The notes under the pieces are model-generated. The model did no database searches, was not told where the DNA came from, and was given only the letters and a program-made list of their open reading frames with translations. A program made the translations under genes and the position numbers. DNA of 64,000 nucleotides. It comes from Xenophilus sp. E41 (lineage in GTDB: Bacteria; Pseudomonadota; Gammaproteobacteria; Burkholderiales; Burkholderiaceae_C). The stretch spans positions 72,983 through 136,982 of the forward strand of contig NZ_QPIB01000011.1 in the NCBI RefSeq assembly GCF_003671765.1. Direction: 5' to 3'. Shown here piece after piece: positions 44,167 to 53,824 of this stretch (the first letter of the stretch is position 1; each line of letters begins with the position of its first letter).

Positions 44167-44826
44167 ATGAGTGATACCGCCAGTCGTCCGGAGCGCCGCA
44201 GGAAGGACGCTGCCGAAAAAGCGCCTTCCGGCAAGCAACGCATCCTGGAGGCTGCCGAGCGGCTCTTCGCCAGCCGCGGCTTCCTGAACGTCGCGGCTGC
44301 CGAGATCGCGCGCGAGGCCGGCGTGGCGCACGGCCTGCTGTTTCATCACTTCGGTTCGATGGAGGACCTCTATGCCGAGGTCAGCAAGGTGGCGGCGCAG
44401 CGGATGGACGAAGTCCAGCTCGCTTCGTTTCGCGGCAGGACGGCGCGCGAGCAGGTGGCCTCGTTCCTTCGCGCCCACCTGCGGGCGGTCAAGCAGCGCG
44501 AGGGCGACGCCCTTTTCCGGGCACGCTCGCACAACGTGGCGATCAACACCAGGATTGCCGAGATCTGGGAGGCGTCGCGGCTGGAAGCCATCGCGCGGCT
44601 GTGCGAGGTGCTGGGACTGCCTGCGCCAAGCAAGGCCGTGCGCGCATGCCTTCGCGCATGGATCGGGTTCCACGACCAACTGGTGCTGGCCTGGCTCGCC
44701 GAACGCTCGATCAGCGAGCGGGACGTGCTGGAGTGGTCACTGAGGCAGTTGGAGCACCTCGCCGAGGACGTGCTGGATGCCGACCTCGGGCGGGTGGTGG
44801 CGACGCCGGGCGCTGGCGTACGCTGA
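44167..44826 (+). CDS. TetR-family transcriptional regulator
   Basis: 219 residues from the ATG at 44167. KQRILEAAERLFASRGFLNV and AAAEIAREAGVAHGLLFHHF form the helix-turn-helix; the last is the recognition helix and has the usual tyrosine replaced by LLFHHF. The effector domain (60-219) is helical. Upstream in-frame codons cover the operator, so this start is preferred. It is divergent from the aromatic operon and probably represses it until the substrate binds. Confidence 0.93.
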   Translation: MSDTASRPERRRKDAAEKAPSGKQRILEAAERLFASRGFLNVAAAEIAREAGVAHGLLFHHFGSMEDLYAEVSKVAAQRMDEVQLASFRGRTAREQVASFLRAHLRAVKQREGDALFRARSHNVAINTRIAEIWEASRLEAIARLCEVLGLPAPSKAVRACLRAWIGFHDQLVLAWLAERSISERDVLEWSLRQLEHLAEDVLDADLGRVVATPGAGVR

Positions 44827-44859
44827 CGTCGGCACCCGGGCGGGGCCGGGTCCCTGCCC

Positions 44860-45657
44860 TCAGGCCCAGCGCGTGCGCGGGCCGCGCGTGGACGGGGCGT
44901 CCTGCGTGTGCGCGGCGTCGTCGATGCTGCGCTCCGAGATGATCCAGCCGATGCCGATGAGCACCAGGCCCGCTACACCGAAGACCACCAGGCCGATCAG
45001 GCGTCCGCTGATGGTGAAGGCGTTGTCGGGCGCGGCGGCCGTGCACACCATGGTCGCGGCGGCCATGCCGACGTAGTGCATCGAGCACACGGCCAGGCCC
45101 ATGACCGCGGCCGCGGCGATCTGGTGCGACAGGCGCCGCAGGTTGAAGGCCAGCCACAGGGCTGCTGCCGCGGCCGTCACGGCGATGGCGACCGACAGCG
45201 CCACGATGGTCGGGTCGAAGTCCATCGAGGCGCGCATGTTCATCGCGAACATGCCCATGTAGTGCATCACGCACACGCCCAGGCCGGCCAGGACGCTGCC
45301 TGCAAGCCAGCCCACCTTGTTGAACTGCCGCCGCCCGCTGCCCGCGAGGTAGAGCGCGAGGCCAGAGATGACGATGGCCGCCAGCAGCGAGATGGCGGTG
45401 AGCGGGATGTCGTAGGCGATGCGCACCGGCAGGCTGTACGCGACCATGCCGATGAAGTGCATCGACCAGATGCCGATGCCGCCCAGCGCCACCGCCGCGC
45501 CGACCGCCAAGGCGATGTCCAGCGTGCCGTCGCGGCGGAACATCCGCTGTGCGCACAGCAGCGCCACGAGCGAGCCGGCACAGGCGATGAGGAAAGAGAG
45601 GAGCACCATGCCCCAGCCGTAGCTGGGTTGGAGGATCTGTCCGATCTGGAGGTCCAT
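44860..45657 (-). CDS. MHYT-domain integral membrane sensor protein
   Basis: 265 residues with seven membrane segments and three motifs MHFIGM (His67), MHYMGM (His132) and MHYVGM (His194), the defining pattern of MHYT domains, thought to hold copper and sense O2, CO or NO. Unlike most, it has no GGDEF, EAL or kinase domain; it ends 30 residues after the last helix. It may work with a partner or be a small membrane sensor. ATG at 45657 keeps the family N-terminus; an upstream frame is Cys/Arg-rich and unlikely. Confidence 0.92.
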   Translation of the reverse strand: MDLQIGQILQPSYGWGMVLLSFLIACAGSLVALLCAQRMFRRDGTLDIALAVGAAVALGGIGIWSMHFIGMVAYSLPVRIAYDIPLTAISLLAAIVISGLALYLAGSGRRQFNKVGWLAGSVLAGLGVCVMHYMGMFAMNMRASMDFDPTIVALSVAIAVTAAAAALWLAFNLRRLSHQIAAAAVMGLAVCSMHYVGMAAATMVCTAAAPDNAFTISGRLIGLVVFGVAGLVLIGIGWIISERSIDDAAHTQDAPSTRGPRTRWA

Positions 45658-45847
45658 GTCTGCGCCCTTTCTGGAGCGGGCCGGCCGGAAGCGGCGGCAC
45701 CACGCTGGACACAATTCGATACGCTAGTTGCAGATCCGGCAATTACGCGAAAAGTCCGCAAACGCAGCGGATGTGAAGACCAAAGACCACTTGTGGTGCG
45801 ATCTTCGCAGGAACTATTTCACGGGATGGGCGTTTGCGTGGATCGCC

Positions 45848-46660
45848 TTATGCGCGGAAGCGCCGGCGCGTGAACGCCAGGGCGACCCAGAACGCCGCCA
45901 CCGCATAGATCGCCAGCACCGCCAGGTGCCGCCAGGGCGTCGCCGGCCACTGGTCCATGAACAGCGGGCGCACCAGCGCCACGGCGTTGGCCAACGGCAG
46001 CCAGCGCGCGATCGCTTGCACCACGCCGGGCAACTGCTCCAGTGGAAAGAACACGCCCGACAGGAACATCATGGGCGTCATGAACAGCGTGAAGTAGTAG
46101 GTGAAGAAGTCGTAGCTCTTCGCCAGCGCGTTGAAGATCAGCGCGATGCTCGAGAAGACGAGGCCGCAGCCGGCCAGTACGCACCAGGCGACGACGAGCT
46201 TGGGGCTGTGGCTGATGCCCAGCGCCAGCATCACCACCATGATCGCCGTCACGGTGAACAGCGACTTGAAGGCCGCCCACAGCATCTCGGCGAAGACCAC
46301 GTCGTCCAGGCCCACGGGCGCGTTCATGATGCCGTCCCAGGTCTTCTGCACGTGCATGCGCGAGAAGGCCGAATACAGGGCCTCGAAGCTGGCCGCGTTC
46401 ATCGCGCTCATGCAGATCGAGCCGCTGGCCAGGAAGAGGATGTAGGGAACGGCAGTGCCGTTCACCTGCACGCTGCCCACCAGCGCGCCCATGCCGTAGC
46501 CGAAGGCGACCAGCCAGATCAGCGGCTCGGCGATGTTGCCGATCAGGCTGGGCACGGCCAGCTTGCGCCACACGAGCAGGTTGCGCAGGAACACCGGCCA
46601 CCAGCGTGCCGAGAGCTGCGGCGCTCGCCAGACCGAGGGCGCGTCGTCAGCCGTCTTCAC
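45848..46660 (-). CDS. ABC-2 type exporter permease (NodJ-like)
   Basis: 270 residues with six hydrophobic segments. [21 protein letters not shown], the NodJ-type conserved block, and [19 protein letters not shown] near the end identify it. It overlaps the end of its ATPase gene by 14 bases. With that ATPase it forms a small exporter; the family includes polysaccharide, nodulation-factor and drug exporters. Substrate unknown. Confidence 0.92.
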   Translation of the reverse strand: MKTADDAPSVWRAPQLSARWWPVFLRNLLVWRKLAVPSLIGNIAEPLIWLVAFGYGMGALVGSVQVNGTAVPYILFLASGSICMSAMNAASFEALYSAFSRMHVQKTWDGIMNAPVGLDDVVFAEMLWAAFKSLFTVTAIMVVMLALGISHSPKLVVAWCVLAGCGLVFSSIALIFNALAKSYDFFTYYFTLFMTPMMFLSGVFFPLEQLPGVVQAIARWLPLANAVALVRPLFMDQWPATPWRHLAVLAIYAVAAFWVALAFTRRRFRA

Positions 46661-47579
46661 GAATCTGTCTCCCGGTGAGCTTGAGAAAGAGGTCTTCCAG
46701 GTTCGCGGGCCGGTGGAAGGTGCGCAGGCCGCCGTGTGCGGCCATCAGGGCATCGAGCAGCCGGCGCGCGTCCTGCGTGTAGAAGAAGACGGTTTCGCCG
46801 CTGACTTCCACCCGCGCCGCGAGGCCGCGCAGCGCGCCATCGTCGGCCAGCGCCAGCGCCCCGGCACCGTACACCTCGACCACGTCGGGCTCCAGGTGCT
46901 GCGCGATCAGCTCGCGCGGCTTGCCTTCGGCGATCTTGCGGCCGTGGTCGATCACCAGCAGGCGCGAGCACAGGCGCTCCGCCTCGTCCATGAAGTGCGT
47001 CGTCAGCAGGATCGACTTGCCCTGCTGCAGCAGGGTCTGGAGGCGCTCCCACATCAGGTGGCGCGCCTGCGGGTCCAGGCCGGTGGTGGGCTCGTCGAGG
47101 ATCAGCAGGTCGGGGTCGTTCACCAGCGCGCGTGCCAGCGACAGGCGCCGGCGCATGCCGCCGGAGAGCTCGCCGGGCTTGGCGTCGGCCTTGTGCGACA
47201 GCGCCGCGAACTCCAGCAGCTTCGGCACACGCTGCGCGAAGGCCCGGCCGCCGAGGCCGAAGTAGCGCGCGTACACGACCAGGTTCTCGGCGCAGGTGAA
47301 GTCGGGGTCGAGCGAATCGAACTGCGACACCACGCCCAGCCGCGCCTTGATGGCGCGCGCATCGCGCGGCATGCGCAGGCCGCCCAGCGCCTCGATCTCG
47401 CCCTCGTCCGGCGCGGTGAGGCCCAGGCACATGCGGATGGTGGTGGTCTTGCCTGCACCGTTGGGGCCGATCACGCCGAGGCACTCGCCGGCGGCGATCT
47501 CGAACGAGAGGTCGTTGACGACCGTGTGGTCGCCGTAGCGCTTGCGCAGGTGTCGCGCCTGGAAGAGGGGGGCTTGCAC
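46647..47579 (-). CDS. ABC-2 type exporter ATPase (NodI/DrrA-like)
   Basis: 310 residues from a GTG at 47579, the only nearby start that keeps the N-terminal strand [20 protein letters not shown]. Walker [11 protein letters not shown], signature [15 protein letters not shown], Walker [21 protein letters not shown], switch [16 protein letters not shown], all of the NodI/DrrA group. A 90-residue C-terminal tail ([17 protein letters not shown]) is typical. It precedes and overlaps the permease gene. Confidence 0.92.
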   Translation of the reverse strand: MQAPLFQARHLRKRYGDHTVVNDLSFEIAAGECLGVIGPNGAGKTTTIRMCLGLTAPDEGEIEALGGLRMPRDARAIKARLGVVSQFDSLDPDFTCAENLVVYARYFGLGGRAFAQRVPKLLEFAALSHKADAKPGELSGGMRRRLSLARALVNDPDLLILDEPTTGLDPQARHLMWERLQTLLQQGKSILLTTHFMDEAERLCSRLLVIDHGRKIAEGKPRELIAQHLEPDVVEVYGAGALALADDGALRGLAARVEVSGETVFFYTQDARRLLDALMAAHGGLRTFHRPANLEDLFLKLTGRQIREDG

Positions 47580-47626
47580 GCGGCGATTGTGGCAAAGCGG
47601 CCGGGGCCGCTCCGTCGGACGGTGGC

Positions 47627-48520
47627 TCACAGCCGCAGGCCGGCGAACTCGCGCCGCATCCAGTCGACGAAGGCCCGCGTGCGTGCCGGCAGCAGCCGGG
47701 CATGCGGGTAGATCACGCTCACCGGCCGCGGGGGCGGCTCGAAGTCCTCCAGCATCGTGTGCAGCCGCCCGTCGGCGACATGCCCCTGCACCTGGTACGA
47801 GAAGAACATGCCCGGGCCCATGCCGGCGGCACAGGCCTCGATGGCCGGTGCGAGGTGGTTGAACGCGAGGCGGCTGGTCACGGGCACGTTGAAGGCCCTG
47901 CCGCGCTCGTGAAAAGTCCAGTGCGCGGGGCCGTCCACCCGGCCGTGCACCACGGCTTCGTGCGCCAGCTCGCGCGGGTGTGCGGGTGGGCCGCCGCGCG
48001 CGCGCAGCCAGACGGGGCTGGCCACCACCACGCGCCGGATCGTGCCCAGGCCCTGCGCCACCAGCGACGAGTCCTCCAGCGGGCTGATGCGGATGCCCAC
48101 GTCGATGCCTTCCTCCAGCAGGTTGACGGTGCGGTCGTGCAGCAGCACGGTGCAGCGGATCTGCGGGTGCTGCTGCATGAAGCGCACGATGGCCGGCGCG
48201 ACGTACATGTGGCCGAAGAGCACCGGCGCCGTGACCGTGAGATGGCCCGCCAGTTCGCGCGCCTCGTCGCTCAGCGCGCGGTCGGCCGCATCGGCCGCGA
48301 GCAGCACCTCGCGCGCGCTGGCCAGGTAGCGCCGTCCTTCGTCGGTCAGCGCGATGCGCCGCGTGGTGCGCTGGAAGAGGCGGGCACCCAGATGCGCCTC
48401 CAGCGCGGCGAGCGAGCGCACCACCGCGGGCAGCGAACTGCCCATGGCGTCGGCCGCACGCGTGAGGCTGCCCTGCTCGGCGATCTGCACGAAGGTGTGC
48501 ATGGCTTTGAGTCGGTCCAT
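47627..48520 (-). CDS. LysR-family transcriptional regulator
   Basis: 297 residues. The N-terminal DNA-binding domain is [20 protein letters not shown] and [20 protein letters not shown], then [19 protein letters not shown], which is the CrgA/DmlR-like subgroup. The rest is the effector domain. It is divergent from a flavin-binding protein gene, with 110 bp between the starts, and probably controls it. Confidence 0.93.
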   Translation of the reverse strand: MDRLKAMHTFVQIAEQGSLTRAADAMGSSLPAVVRSLAALEAHLGARLFQRTTRRIALTDEGRRYLASAREVLLAADAADRALSDEARELAGHLTVTAPVLFGHMYVAPAIVRFMQQHPQIRCTVLLHDRTVNLLEEGIDVGIRISPLEDSSLVAQGLGTIRRVVVASPVWLRARGGPPAHPRELAHEAVVHGRVDGPAHWTFHERGRAFNVPVTSRLAFNHLAPAIEACAAGMGPGMFFSYQVQGHVADGRLHTMLEDFEPPPRPVSVIYPHARLLPARTRAFVDWMRREFAGLRL

Positions 48521-48630
48521 GCGCCATTAAACCGAAAAGCGGAGCAGTGTTGTGCATGCTGACCCATTCATCCATCGATCGAATCAAAGAACAATTCACG
48601 CATCGCCACCCCCCACAGCCGAGAGCCGCC

Positions 48631-49572
48631 ATGACCCACACCGCTGCACCCCAGGAAGCCTTCCACGCCGGCGAGCGCGCGCTGCAGGCCGAGGACGGCG
48701 TGCGCGAGCAGTTCGCGATGGTGGGCACACGGGTGATCCGCGACCACATGCCGCAGCAGCACCGCGACTTCTTCGCGCAGTTGCCATTCCTCGTGTTGGG
48801 CAGCGTCGATGCGCAAGGGCAACCCTGGGCCAGCGTGCTTGCCGGCGCGCCGGGCTTCGTGCAGGCGCCCGATGCACACGCCCTGCGCGTCGATGCGCTG
48901 CCCGCGGCCGACGACCCGCTGGCAGCGGCCCTGTCGCCCGGCGCAGCGCTGGGCGTGCTCGGCATCGAGCTGCCCACGCGCCGCCGCAACCGCATGAACG
49001 GCACGGTGTCGGCGCTGGACGCGGCGGGCTTCACCATCGCCGTGCAGCAGAGCTTCGGCAACTGCCCGCGCTACATCCAGACGCGCACGCCGGTGGCCGT
49101 ACCGGTTGCCGCGCATCCTGCGCCCGAGCGGCTGGCGCGGCTCGACGCCGAGGCGCTGCGCCTCATTGCCGCCGCCGACACCTTCTTCATCGCCACCGCG
49201 CATCCGGCCGCGGGCCACGGCACCGCACGCGACGAGGGCGTCGACGTGTCGCACCGCGGCGGCGCACCGGGTTTCGTCCTTTCGCTGGGCGAAAACGAAC
49301 TGGCGGTGCCCGACTTCGACGGCAACCGCTTCTTCAACACCCTGGGCAACCTGCTGCTGCAGCCAGCGGCCGGGCTGCTGTTCGTCGACTTCGACCGCGG
49401 CGACCTGCTGCACGTGCAGGTGCGCGGCCACATCGAAACCGAGGGCGCCGTGATGGCGCGCATGCCGCCCGTCGAGCGCTGGCTGCGCTTCGAGGTCACC
49501 GGTGCCCTGCGTCGACGTGCCGCCCTGCCGCTGCGCTGGGGCCCGGCGACGCTCTCGCCCTACCTGCCCTGA
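48631..49572 (+). CDS. Pyridoxamine 5'-phosphate oxidase-fold (FMN-binding split barrel) protein
   Basis: 313 residues, about twice the size of a single split barrel. [20 protein letters not shown] and [12 protein letters not shown] are one barrel's core; a second part starts at [17 protein letters not shown] and contains [20 protein letters not shown] and [18 protein letters not shown], typical of PNPOx-like proteins that bind FMN or haem. Two domains fused in one chain are seen in some redox proteins with a ferredoxin domain, which is absent here. A divergent LysR gene probably regulates it. Reaction unknown. Confidence 0.82.
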   Translation: MTHTAAPQEAFHAGERALQAEDGVREQFAMVGTRVIRDHMPQQHRDFFAQLPFLVLGSVDAQGQPWASVLAGAPGFVQAPDAHALRVDALPAADDPLAAALSPGAALGVLGIELPTRRRNRMNGTVSALDAAGFTIAVQQSFGNCPRYIQTRTPVAVPVAAHPAPERLARLDAEALRLIAAADTFFIATAHPAAGHGTARDEGVDVSHRGGAPGFVLSLGENELAVPDFDGNRFFNTLGNLLLQPAAGLLFVDFDRGDLLHVQVRGHIETEGAVMARMPPVERWLRFEVTGALRRRAALPLRWGPATLSPYLP

Positions 49573-49599
49573 CCGTGACCCGCCTGCGGTCGCACCTTT

Positions 49600-50763
49600 T
49601 CAGGTCTCCCATATCGGAACGCGGGCATTGACGGACGCGCGGTAGCGGCCCGTGTGGCGTGCCACCGCCTCGCGGTCGAGTCCGTGCTCGCGCAGCGCCT
49701 GCACCGCAGCGCCGGCGAGCATGGTCGCGAGCGCTTGGCCGGGGCAGGCATGCGGCCCGTGCCCGAAGCCCAGCAGGCGCCGCGCCGGGCGCTCGGGGTC
49801 GAAGCGATCGGGCGCGGGGTTCAGCACCGGATCGCGCTGGGCGGCTGCCAGCACCAGCAGCACGGCATCGCCCGCCCGCAGGGGCTGGCCTTCGAGCACC
49901 GTGTCCTCGGCCACGAAGCGACGGGTGTTCTGCACCGCGGCGTCGTGGCGCGCCACTTCCTCGATCCAGGTGGCGGGCGTGCGGTCCGGCGCTGGCGCAC
50001 CGTGGCGTGCCCAGGCGAGGAGGCTGTTGCCCACCAGGCCTGCGGTCGCGTCGCAGGTCTGCGAGAGCAGGCCGACGAGGTTGGCGACCAGCGGCCGGGC
50101 GCTGTGCGCCTGCACACCCACGGCCGCTTGCACGGCCTGCAGCAGCGAGGCATCGCGCGGCGCCGAATCGGCCACCAGGCGTGTCATGCTTGCCATCAGC
50201 GATTCGGCCGCGCGGTGGGCCCGGTCCAATTCGTCCGTGCCGGCCAGGGGCGACAGGCAGGCGACGAACTCGCGCACCCAGGCAGCCACCCGCGGCAGCT
50301 CGGCGGCGGCGAAGCCCAGGGCTTGCGCGACCGCCTGCACCGGCAGCTCGAACAGGGCATCGTCCAGCGAGCCGCGGCCTGCCTGGGCGCGGGCCAGCGC
50401 GAGGGCCTGCGCGCGGACCTGCGGGAGGGGCAGGCCGGCGAGCGCCTGTCCGATCGCCGGGCGGTGCGCATCGTGCACCGGCCCGTCGTTCATGCGGATC
50501 AGCAGGCCGAAGAGTTCGCCCGCGGGTCGACCCAGCAGCGCGGCGGGCACGGGTTCGGTCACCGGCCGCACGCGCAGCGCCGGGGTCGACAGCAGCCGCC
50601 GGACCACCTCGGCGCGCGTGGCCACCCACAGGCGGCGCTGCGGCGCCCGGGCCAGGGCCGGGCCGTCGCGCCAGCGGGCATAGTGCGGGTAGGGGTCGGG
50701 GTGGGTGACGGCGGCGATCGGGTCCAGGAGGCCGTCGTTGGAAAGCAGTGCGTCCATATCCAT
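49600..50763 (-). CDS. Cytochrome P450
   Basis: 387 residues, soluble bacterial type. The haem-binding loop is FGHGPHACPG with Cys340 as iron ligand; the K-helix ExxR is EVAR (269-272). The I-helix reads LLSQTCDATAGLVGN: by alignment the usual AGx(D/E)T becomes QTCDA, so the conserved Gly and Thr are replaced, with Thr240 one place later. This may change proton delivery, as in P450eryF. No ferredoxin or reductase gene is close. A divergent ArsR-like gene starts 82 bp away. Confidence 0.9.
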   Translation of the reverse strand: MDMDALLSNDGLLDPIAAVTHPDPYPHYARWRDGPALARAPQRRLWVATRAEVVRRLLSTPALRVRPVTEPVPAALLGRPAGELFGLLIRMNDGPVHDAHRPAIGQALAGLPLPQVRAQALALARAQAGRGSLDDALFELPVQAVAQALGFAAAELPRVAAWVREFVACLSPLAGTDELDRAHRAAESLMASMTRLVADSAPRDASLLQAVQAAVGVQAHSARPLVANLVGLLSQTCDATAGLVGNSLLAWARHGAPAPDRTPATWIEEVARHDAAVQNTRRFVAEDTVLEGQPLRAGDAVLLVLAAAQRDPVLNPAPDRFDPERPARRLLGFGHGPHACPGQALATMLAGAAVQALREHGLDREAVARHTGRYRASVNARVPIWET

Positions 50764-50845
50764 ACGGCCACTGTGCGCGGCCGGCGCCCGCGATGCTTCG
50801 GCCGCCGCCGAAACGTCGCGGGCCGCACGCGCCTACGATGGGCGC

Positions 50846-51673
50846 ATGCCCGATGCCGACCCCGCCGACTTGCAACTCGCCCGGCTTGCCGGCGCCATTG
50901 CCGAGCCCGCGCGCGCCCGCATGCTGTGCAGCCTGCTCGACGGCCATGCGCGCACCGCGACCGAGCTCGCCGCCGTGGCGCAAGTGGCGGCGTCCACCGC
51001 GAGCGGCCACCTGTCGCGGCTGCGCGAGGAAGGCCTGGTGCGCGTGTTCGCGCAGGGCCGGCATCGCTACTTCGCGCTGGCGGGCGACGAGGTGGCCGCC
51101 ACGCTCGAAGGCCTGCTGGTGCTGGCCGGCACCCGAACGGCGGTGGCGCCCTTCCGCCCGAACACGCCGAGCCGCCTGCGCGCCGCGCGCACCTGCTACG
51201 ACCACCTCGCGGGCGCTGCGGGCGTGGCGCTGCACGACCGCCTGCATGCGCAGGGCTGGCTCACGGGCCTGGCCAGCGGCGCCTACGAGCTCAGCGCGGC
51301 GGGCAACGCGGCGCTCGAGGGCCTGGGCCTGGACGTGCAGGCCGCGCGGCGCACTCGTCGGCGCTTCGCCTGCGCCTGCCTCGACTGGAGTGAGCGCCGC
51401 CCGCACCTGGGCGGCGCGCTGGGCGCGGCCTTGCTGCAACTCGCCCTGCGCCGCGGCTGGCTGCGGCAGGACCTTGATGGCCGGGCGCTGGCCCTGACCG
51501 CACGCGCGCAGCGCGAGGCCGCCGCGCTGTTCGGCGACGCCGCAGCGCTGCCGTGCGTCGAGGCCTCCGCCACCGAGCGCGGGTGCGACGACCGCACGCC
51601 GGCCTTGCAGGCGATCGACGCGAAGACGCTGGCCGGCCGGTTCGGCAAGGGCACGCCGGTCACGCGGCGCTGA
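50846..51673 (+). CDS. ArsR-family winged-helix regulator with extended C-terminus
   Basis: 275 residues. Residues 10-95 form the winged helix: IAEPARARMLCSLLDGHART, then VAASTASGHLSRLREEGLV and GRHRYFALAGDEVA. This is longer than common ArsR proteins (about 110); the second half (about 110-275) looks like a second helical domain with a Cys pair (FACACLDW) that could bind metal or ligand. It is divergent from the P450 gene and may control it. Start at 50846 preferred as the protein begins before the first helix. Confidence 0.88.
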   Translation: MPDADPADLQLARLAGAIAEPARARMLCSLLDGHARTATELAAVAQVAASTASGHLSRLREEGLVRVFAQGRHRYFALAGDEVAATLEGLLVLAGTRTAVAPFRPNTPSRLRAARTCYDHLAGAAGVALHDRLHAQGWLTGLASGAYELSAAGNAALEGLGLDVQAARRTRRRFACACLDWSERRPHLGGALGAALLQLALRRGWLRQDLDGRALALTARAQREAAALFGDAAALPCVEASATERGCDDRTPALQAIDAKTLAGRFGKGTPVTRR

Positions 51674-51680
51674 ATGTCGG

Positions 51681-51746
51681 CTTCGATGCAAATCGGCCAG
51701 CGGCGCCCGCCCGTCCTGCGCATGCAGCTATCGAATCGATAGCAAC
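51681..51746 (-). repeat. GCTAT-N7-ATAGC intergenic repeat, copy 4
   Basis: GCTAT (51727-51731), seven bases, ATAGC (51739-51743), with GC-rich tail and GCAAATCGGCCAGCGGCG to its left. It occupies most of the gap between the ArsR-like and helicase genes. Confidence 0.8.
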
Positions 51747-51781
51747 CCAACGGCCGACAGCACCACGCCGACAATCGGCCG

Positions 51782-53035
51782 ATGCCTTTCGCCTCCCTGG
51801 GCCTCGTGCCCGCCCTGGCCCGCGCGGCCGCCGACCACGGCTATGCCGCGCCCACCCCGATCCAGCAGGCCGCCATTCCCGCGCTCCTGGCAGGCCGCGA
51901 CCTGCGCGGGCAGGCCCATACCGGCTCCGGAAAGACCGCCGCCTTCGTGCTGCCGCTGCTGCAGCGCTGGGCGCAGTCGCCGCACCGCGGTGGCCATGGC
52001 CGCGCGCTGCACACCCTGGTGGTGGTGCCCACGCGCGAACTCGCCACGCAGGTGGCCGAGGCCTTCGCGCGCTTCGGCGCGGCACTGGACGTGCGGCCCA
52101 GGATCGTGCGCGGCATCGGCGGCGTGTCGATCAACCCGCAGTTGATGGCGCTGCGCGGCGGCGCCGACATCGTGGTCGGCACGCCGGGCCGGCTGCTCGA
52201 CCTGGTGCAGCACAACGCGCTGCGGCTTGCAGCCGTGCAGGCGCTGGTGCTCGACGAGGCGGACCGCCTGCTGGACCTGGGCTTCGCCGACGAACTGGCG
52301 CGGCTGCTCGATCTGCTGCCGGCACAGCGGCAGATGGTGCTGCTGTCCGCCACCTTTCCCGCGGGCACGGCGGCCCTGGCCGACCGGCTGCTGCGCGAGC
52401 CGCTCACCGTGGAAGGTGCCGCCTTGCCGACCGACGCGCCCGACATCGCGCAGCGCGCCATCGCCGTCGACGCCGGGCGGCGCACGCAGCTGCTGCGCCA
52501 CCTGCTGAGCACCGAGGGCTGGCCGCGTGCGCTGGTCTTCGTCGCCACCAAGCACGCCTGCGAGACGGTGGCCGACAAGCTGCGCAAGGCCGGCATCGCG
52601 GCCGAGCCCCTGCACGGCGTGCTGGGCCAGGGCAAGCGCGAGCAGGTGCTGGCGGACTTCAAGGCTGCCCGCGTGCGGGTGGTGGTGGCGACCGACCTGG
52701 CTGCGCGCGGCATCGACATCGCCGAGCTGCCGGTGGTGGTGAACTACGACCTGGCGCGCGCCGCGGCCGACCATGTTCATCGCATCGGCCGCACCGGCCG
52801 GGCGGGCGCGAGCGGCGTGGCCGTGAGCTTCGTGCCCGCCGCGGCCGAGGCGCATTTCCGCCTCATCGAGAAGCGCCAGGGCAGGCGCGTGCCACGCGAG
52901 CAGGTGACCGGCTTCGAACCCGTGGAGCAGGCGCCCGAGGCGGCGCCGGGCGGAGGCGGGGTCAAGGGCCGGCGGCCGAACAAGAAGGACAAGCTGCGCG
53001 CCGCGGCCGCGGCCGCGGCGAAGGGCCCGCAATGA
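51782..53035 (+). CDS. DEAD-box ATP-dependent RNA helicase (RhlE-like)
   Basis: 417 residues. Q motif PTPIQQAAIP, motif I AHTGSGKT, Ia PTRELATQ, Ib TPGRLLD, II DEAD, III SAT, IV ALVFVATK, V ATDLAARGIDI, VI HRIGRTGR. The C-terminal tail is Gly, Lys and Ala-rich (VKGRRPNKKDKLRAAAAAAA), common for RNA binding. It remodels RNA, for instance in ribosome assembly or mRNA decay. The final ATGA overlaps a small gene behind it. Confidence 0.96.
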   Translation: MPFASLGLVPALARAAADHGYAAPTPIQQAAIPALLAGRDLRGQAHTGSGKTAAFVLPLLQRWAQSPHRGGHGRALHTLVVVPTRELATQVAEAFARFGAALDVRPRIVRGIGGVSINPQLMALRGGADIVVGTPGRLLDLVQHNALRLAAVQALVLDEADRLLDLGFADELARLLDLLPAQRQMVLLSATFPAGTAALADRLLREPLTVEGAALPTDAPDIAQRAIAVDAGRRTQLLRHLLSTEGWPRALVFVATKHACETVADKLRKAGIAAEPLHGVLGQGKREQVLADFKAARVRVVVATDLAARGIDIAELPVVVNYDLARAAADHVHRIGRTGRAGASGVAVSFVPAAAEAHFRLIEKRQGRRVPREQVTGFEPVEQAPEAAPGGGGVKGRRPNKKDKLRAAAAAAAKGPQ

Positions 53036-53340
53036 CGCTCGACTACCTCGTCTTCGACTACAGCGAGGGCGATGACGACACCGGCCTGTTCGATGCGCTG
53101 GCCAGCGTGGCCCCCGAGCGCGCCACTGCGGTGCAGGCCGAGATCGACGCGGTGCTCGACTGGGCGGCGCGTTTTCCCGGCCCGCGCGGACCGGTGGAGG
53201 AGGGTGGCGCCTGGGATGCCGACCTGCAGCTGGGCGACGAGCCGGGCCCGCCGCGCAGGCGCAGCTTCACGTTCTCGATCGGCGGGGTGAGTGCCTTCTG
53301 CGAGGCTTTCAGGGAGCGCTTCGGAGAGGCGGTGGTCTGA
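53032..53340 (+). CDS. Small acidic protein of unknown function
   Basis: 102 residues, acidic N-terminal half (DYSEGDDDTGLFDAL) and a C-terminal RRRSFTFSIGGVSAFCEAFRE. I do not recognise a family. The start overlaps the helicase stop, so the two are co-translated and the protein may be a helicase partner. GC pattern is like its neighbours. Confidence 0.75.
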   Translation: MTLDYLVFDYSEGDDDTGLFDALASVAPERATAVQAEIDAVLDWAARFPGPRGPVEEGGAWDADLQLGDEPGPPRRRSFTFSIGGVSAFCEAFRERFGEAVV

Positions 53341-53462
53341 GGGGGCAGGCTGACGGGGATTTGCTATCCCTAGGCTAGGTCTCGGCTGCGAAAGGGGCCT
53401 GCTCCGTCGTTGCTGTGGATCGGCCGGCACGACGGCCTGGGGCGCTGGCGGCGGCCGCGGGC

Positions 53463-53580
53463 CTGCGTTCTCCGGCTCAGGCTCGCGCTGACCGGCTTGT
53501 TGTGGATGCTGTGTGCTCGCTGTCCATCGACGTGCCTGAGGGACTGCACGGCGCCGCGAATGGCGCCTGCGCCCGCAGGC
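53463..53580 (+). repeat. Left arm of long inverted repeat
   Basis: Contains CTCCGGCTCAGGCTCGCGCT near its start and GGCGCCGCGAATGGCGCC near its end. It is matched by the reversed copy at 53825-53945. Inside it GGCGCC-GCGAAT-GGCGCC and CGTGC-N10-GCACG are small hairpins of their own. Confidence 0.8.
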
Positions 53581-53638
53581 CCACGACCACCGCCCTGAAC
53601 CGCTGCGCTGCACTTCCCTGCTCTTGCGCACCCCATCA

Positions 53639-53698
53639 CCGTTCGGGCTGAGCCTGTCGAAGCGCTGCGCAGGGCTTTGACTAGCTCAGCCCGAACGG
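53639..53698. repeat. 15-bp perfect inverted repeat (hairpin)
   Basis: CCGTTCGGGCTGAGC (53639-53653) and GCTCAGCCCGAACGG (53684-53698) with a 30-base loop that includes CTGTCGAAGC. I recall this stem sequence as a frequent intergenic motif in proteobacteria. It stands inside the longer inverted repeat but is not centred in it. Confidence 0.85.
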
Positions 53699-53824
53699 GT
53701 GGGGGAGGACCAAGGTGGGGCCAGGGCCAGGGACAGGGGCAGCGGCAGAAAGGAGCTGCCTAGACCAGACGCGCCCGCCCAATGCCGGCCGATCGCCCGC
53801 CCGGTCCAGGCCGGTGGTGCCGGT

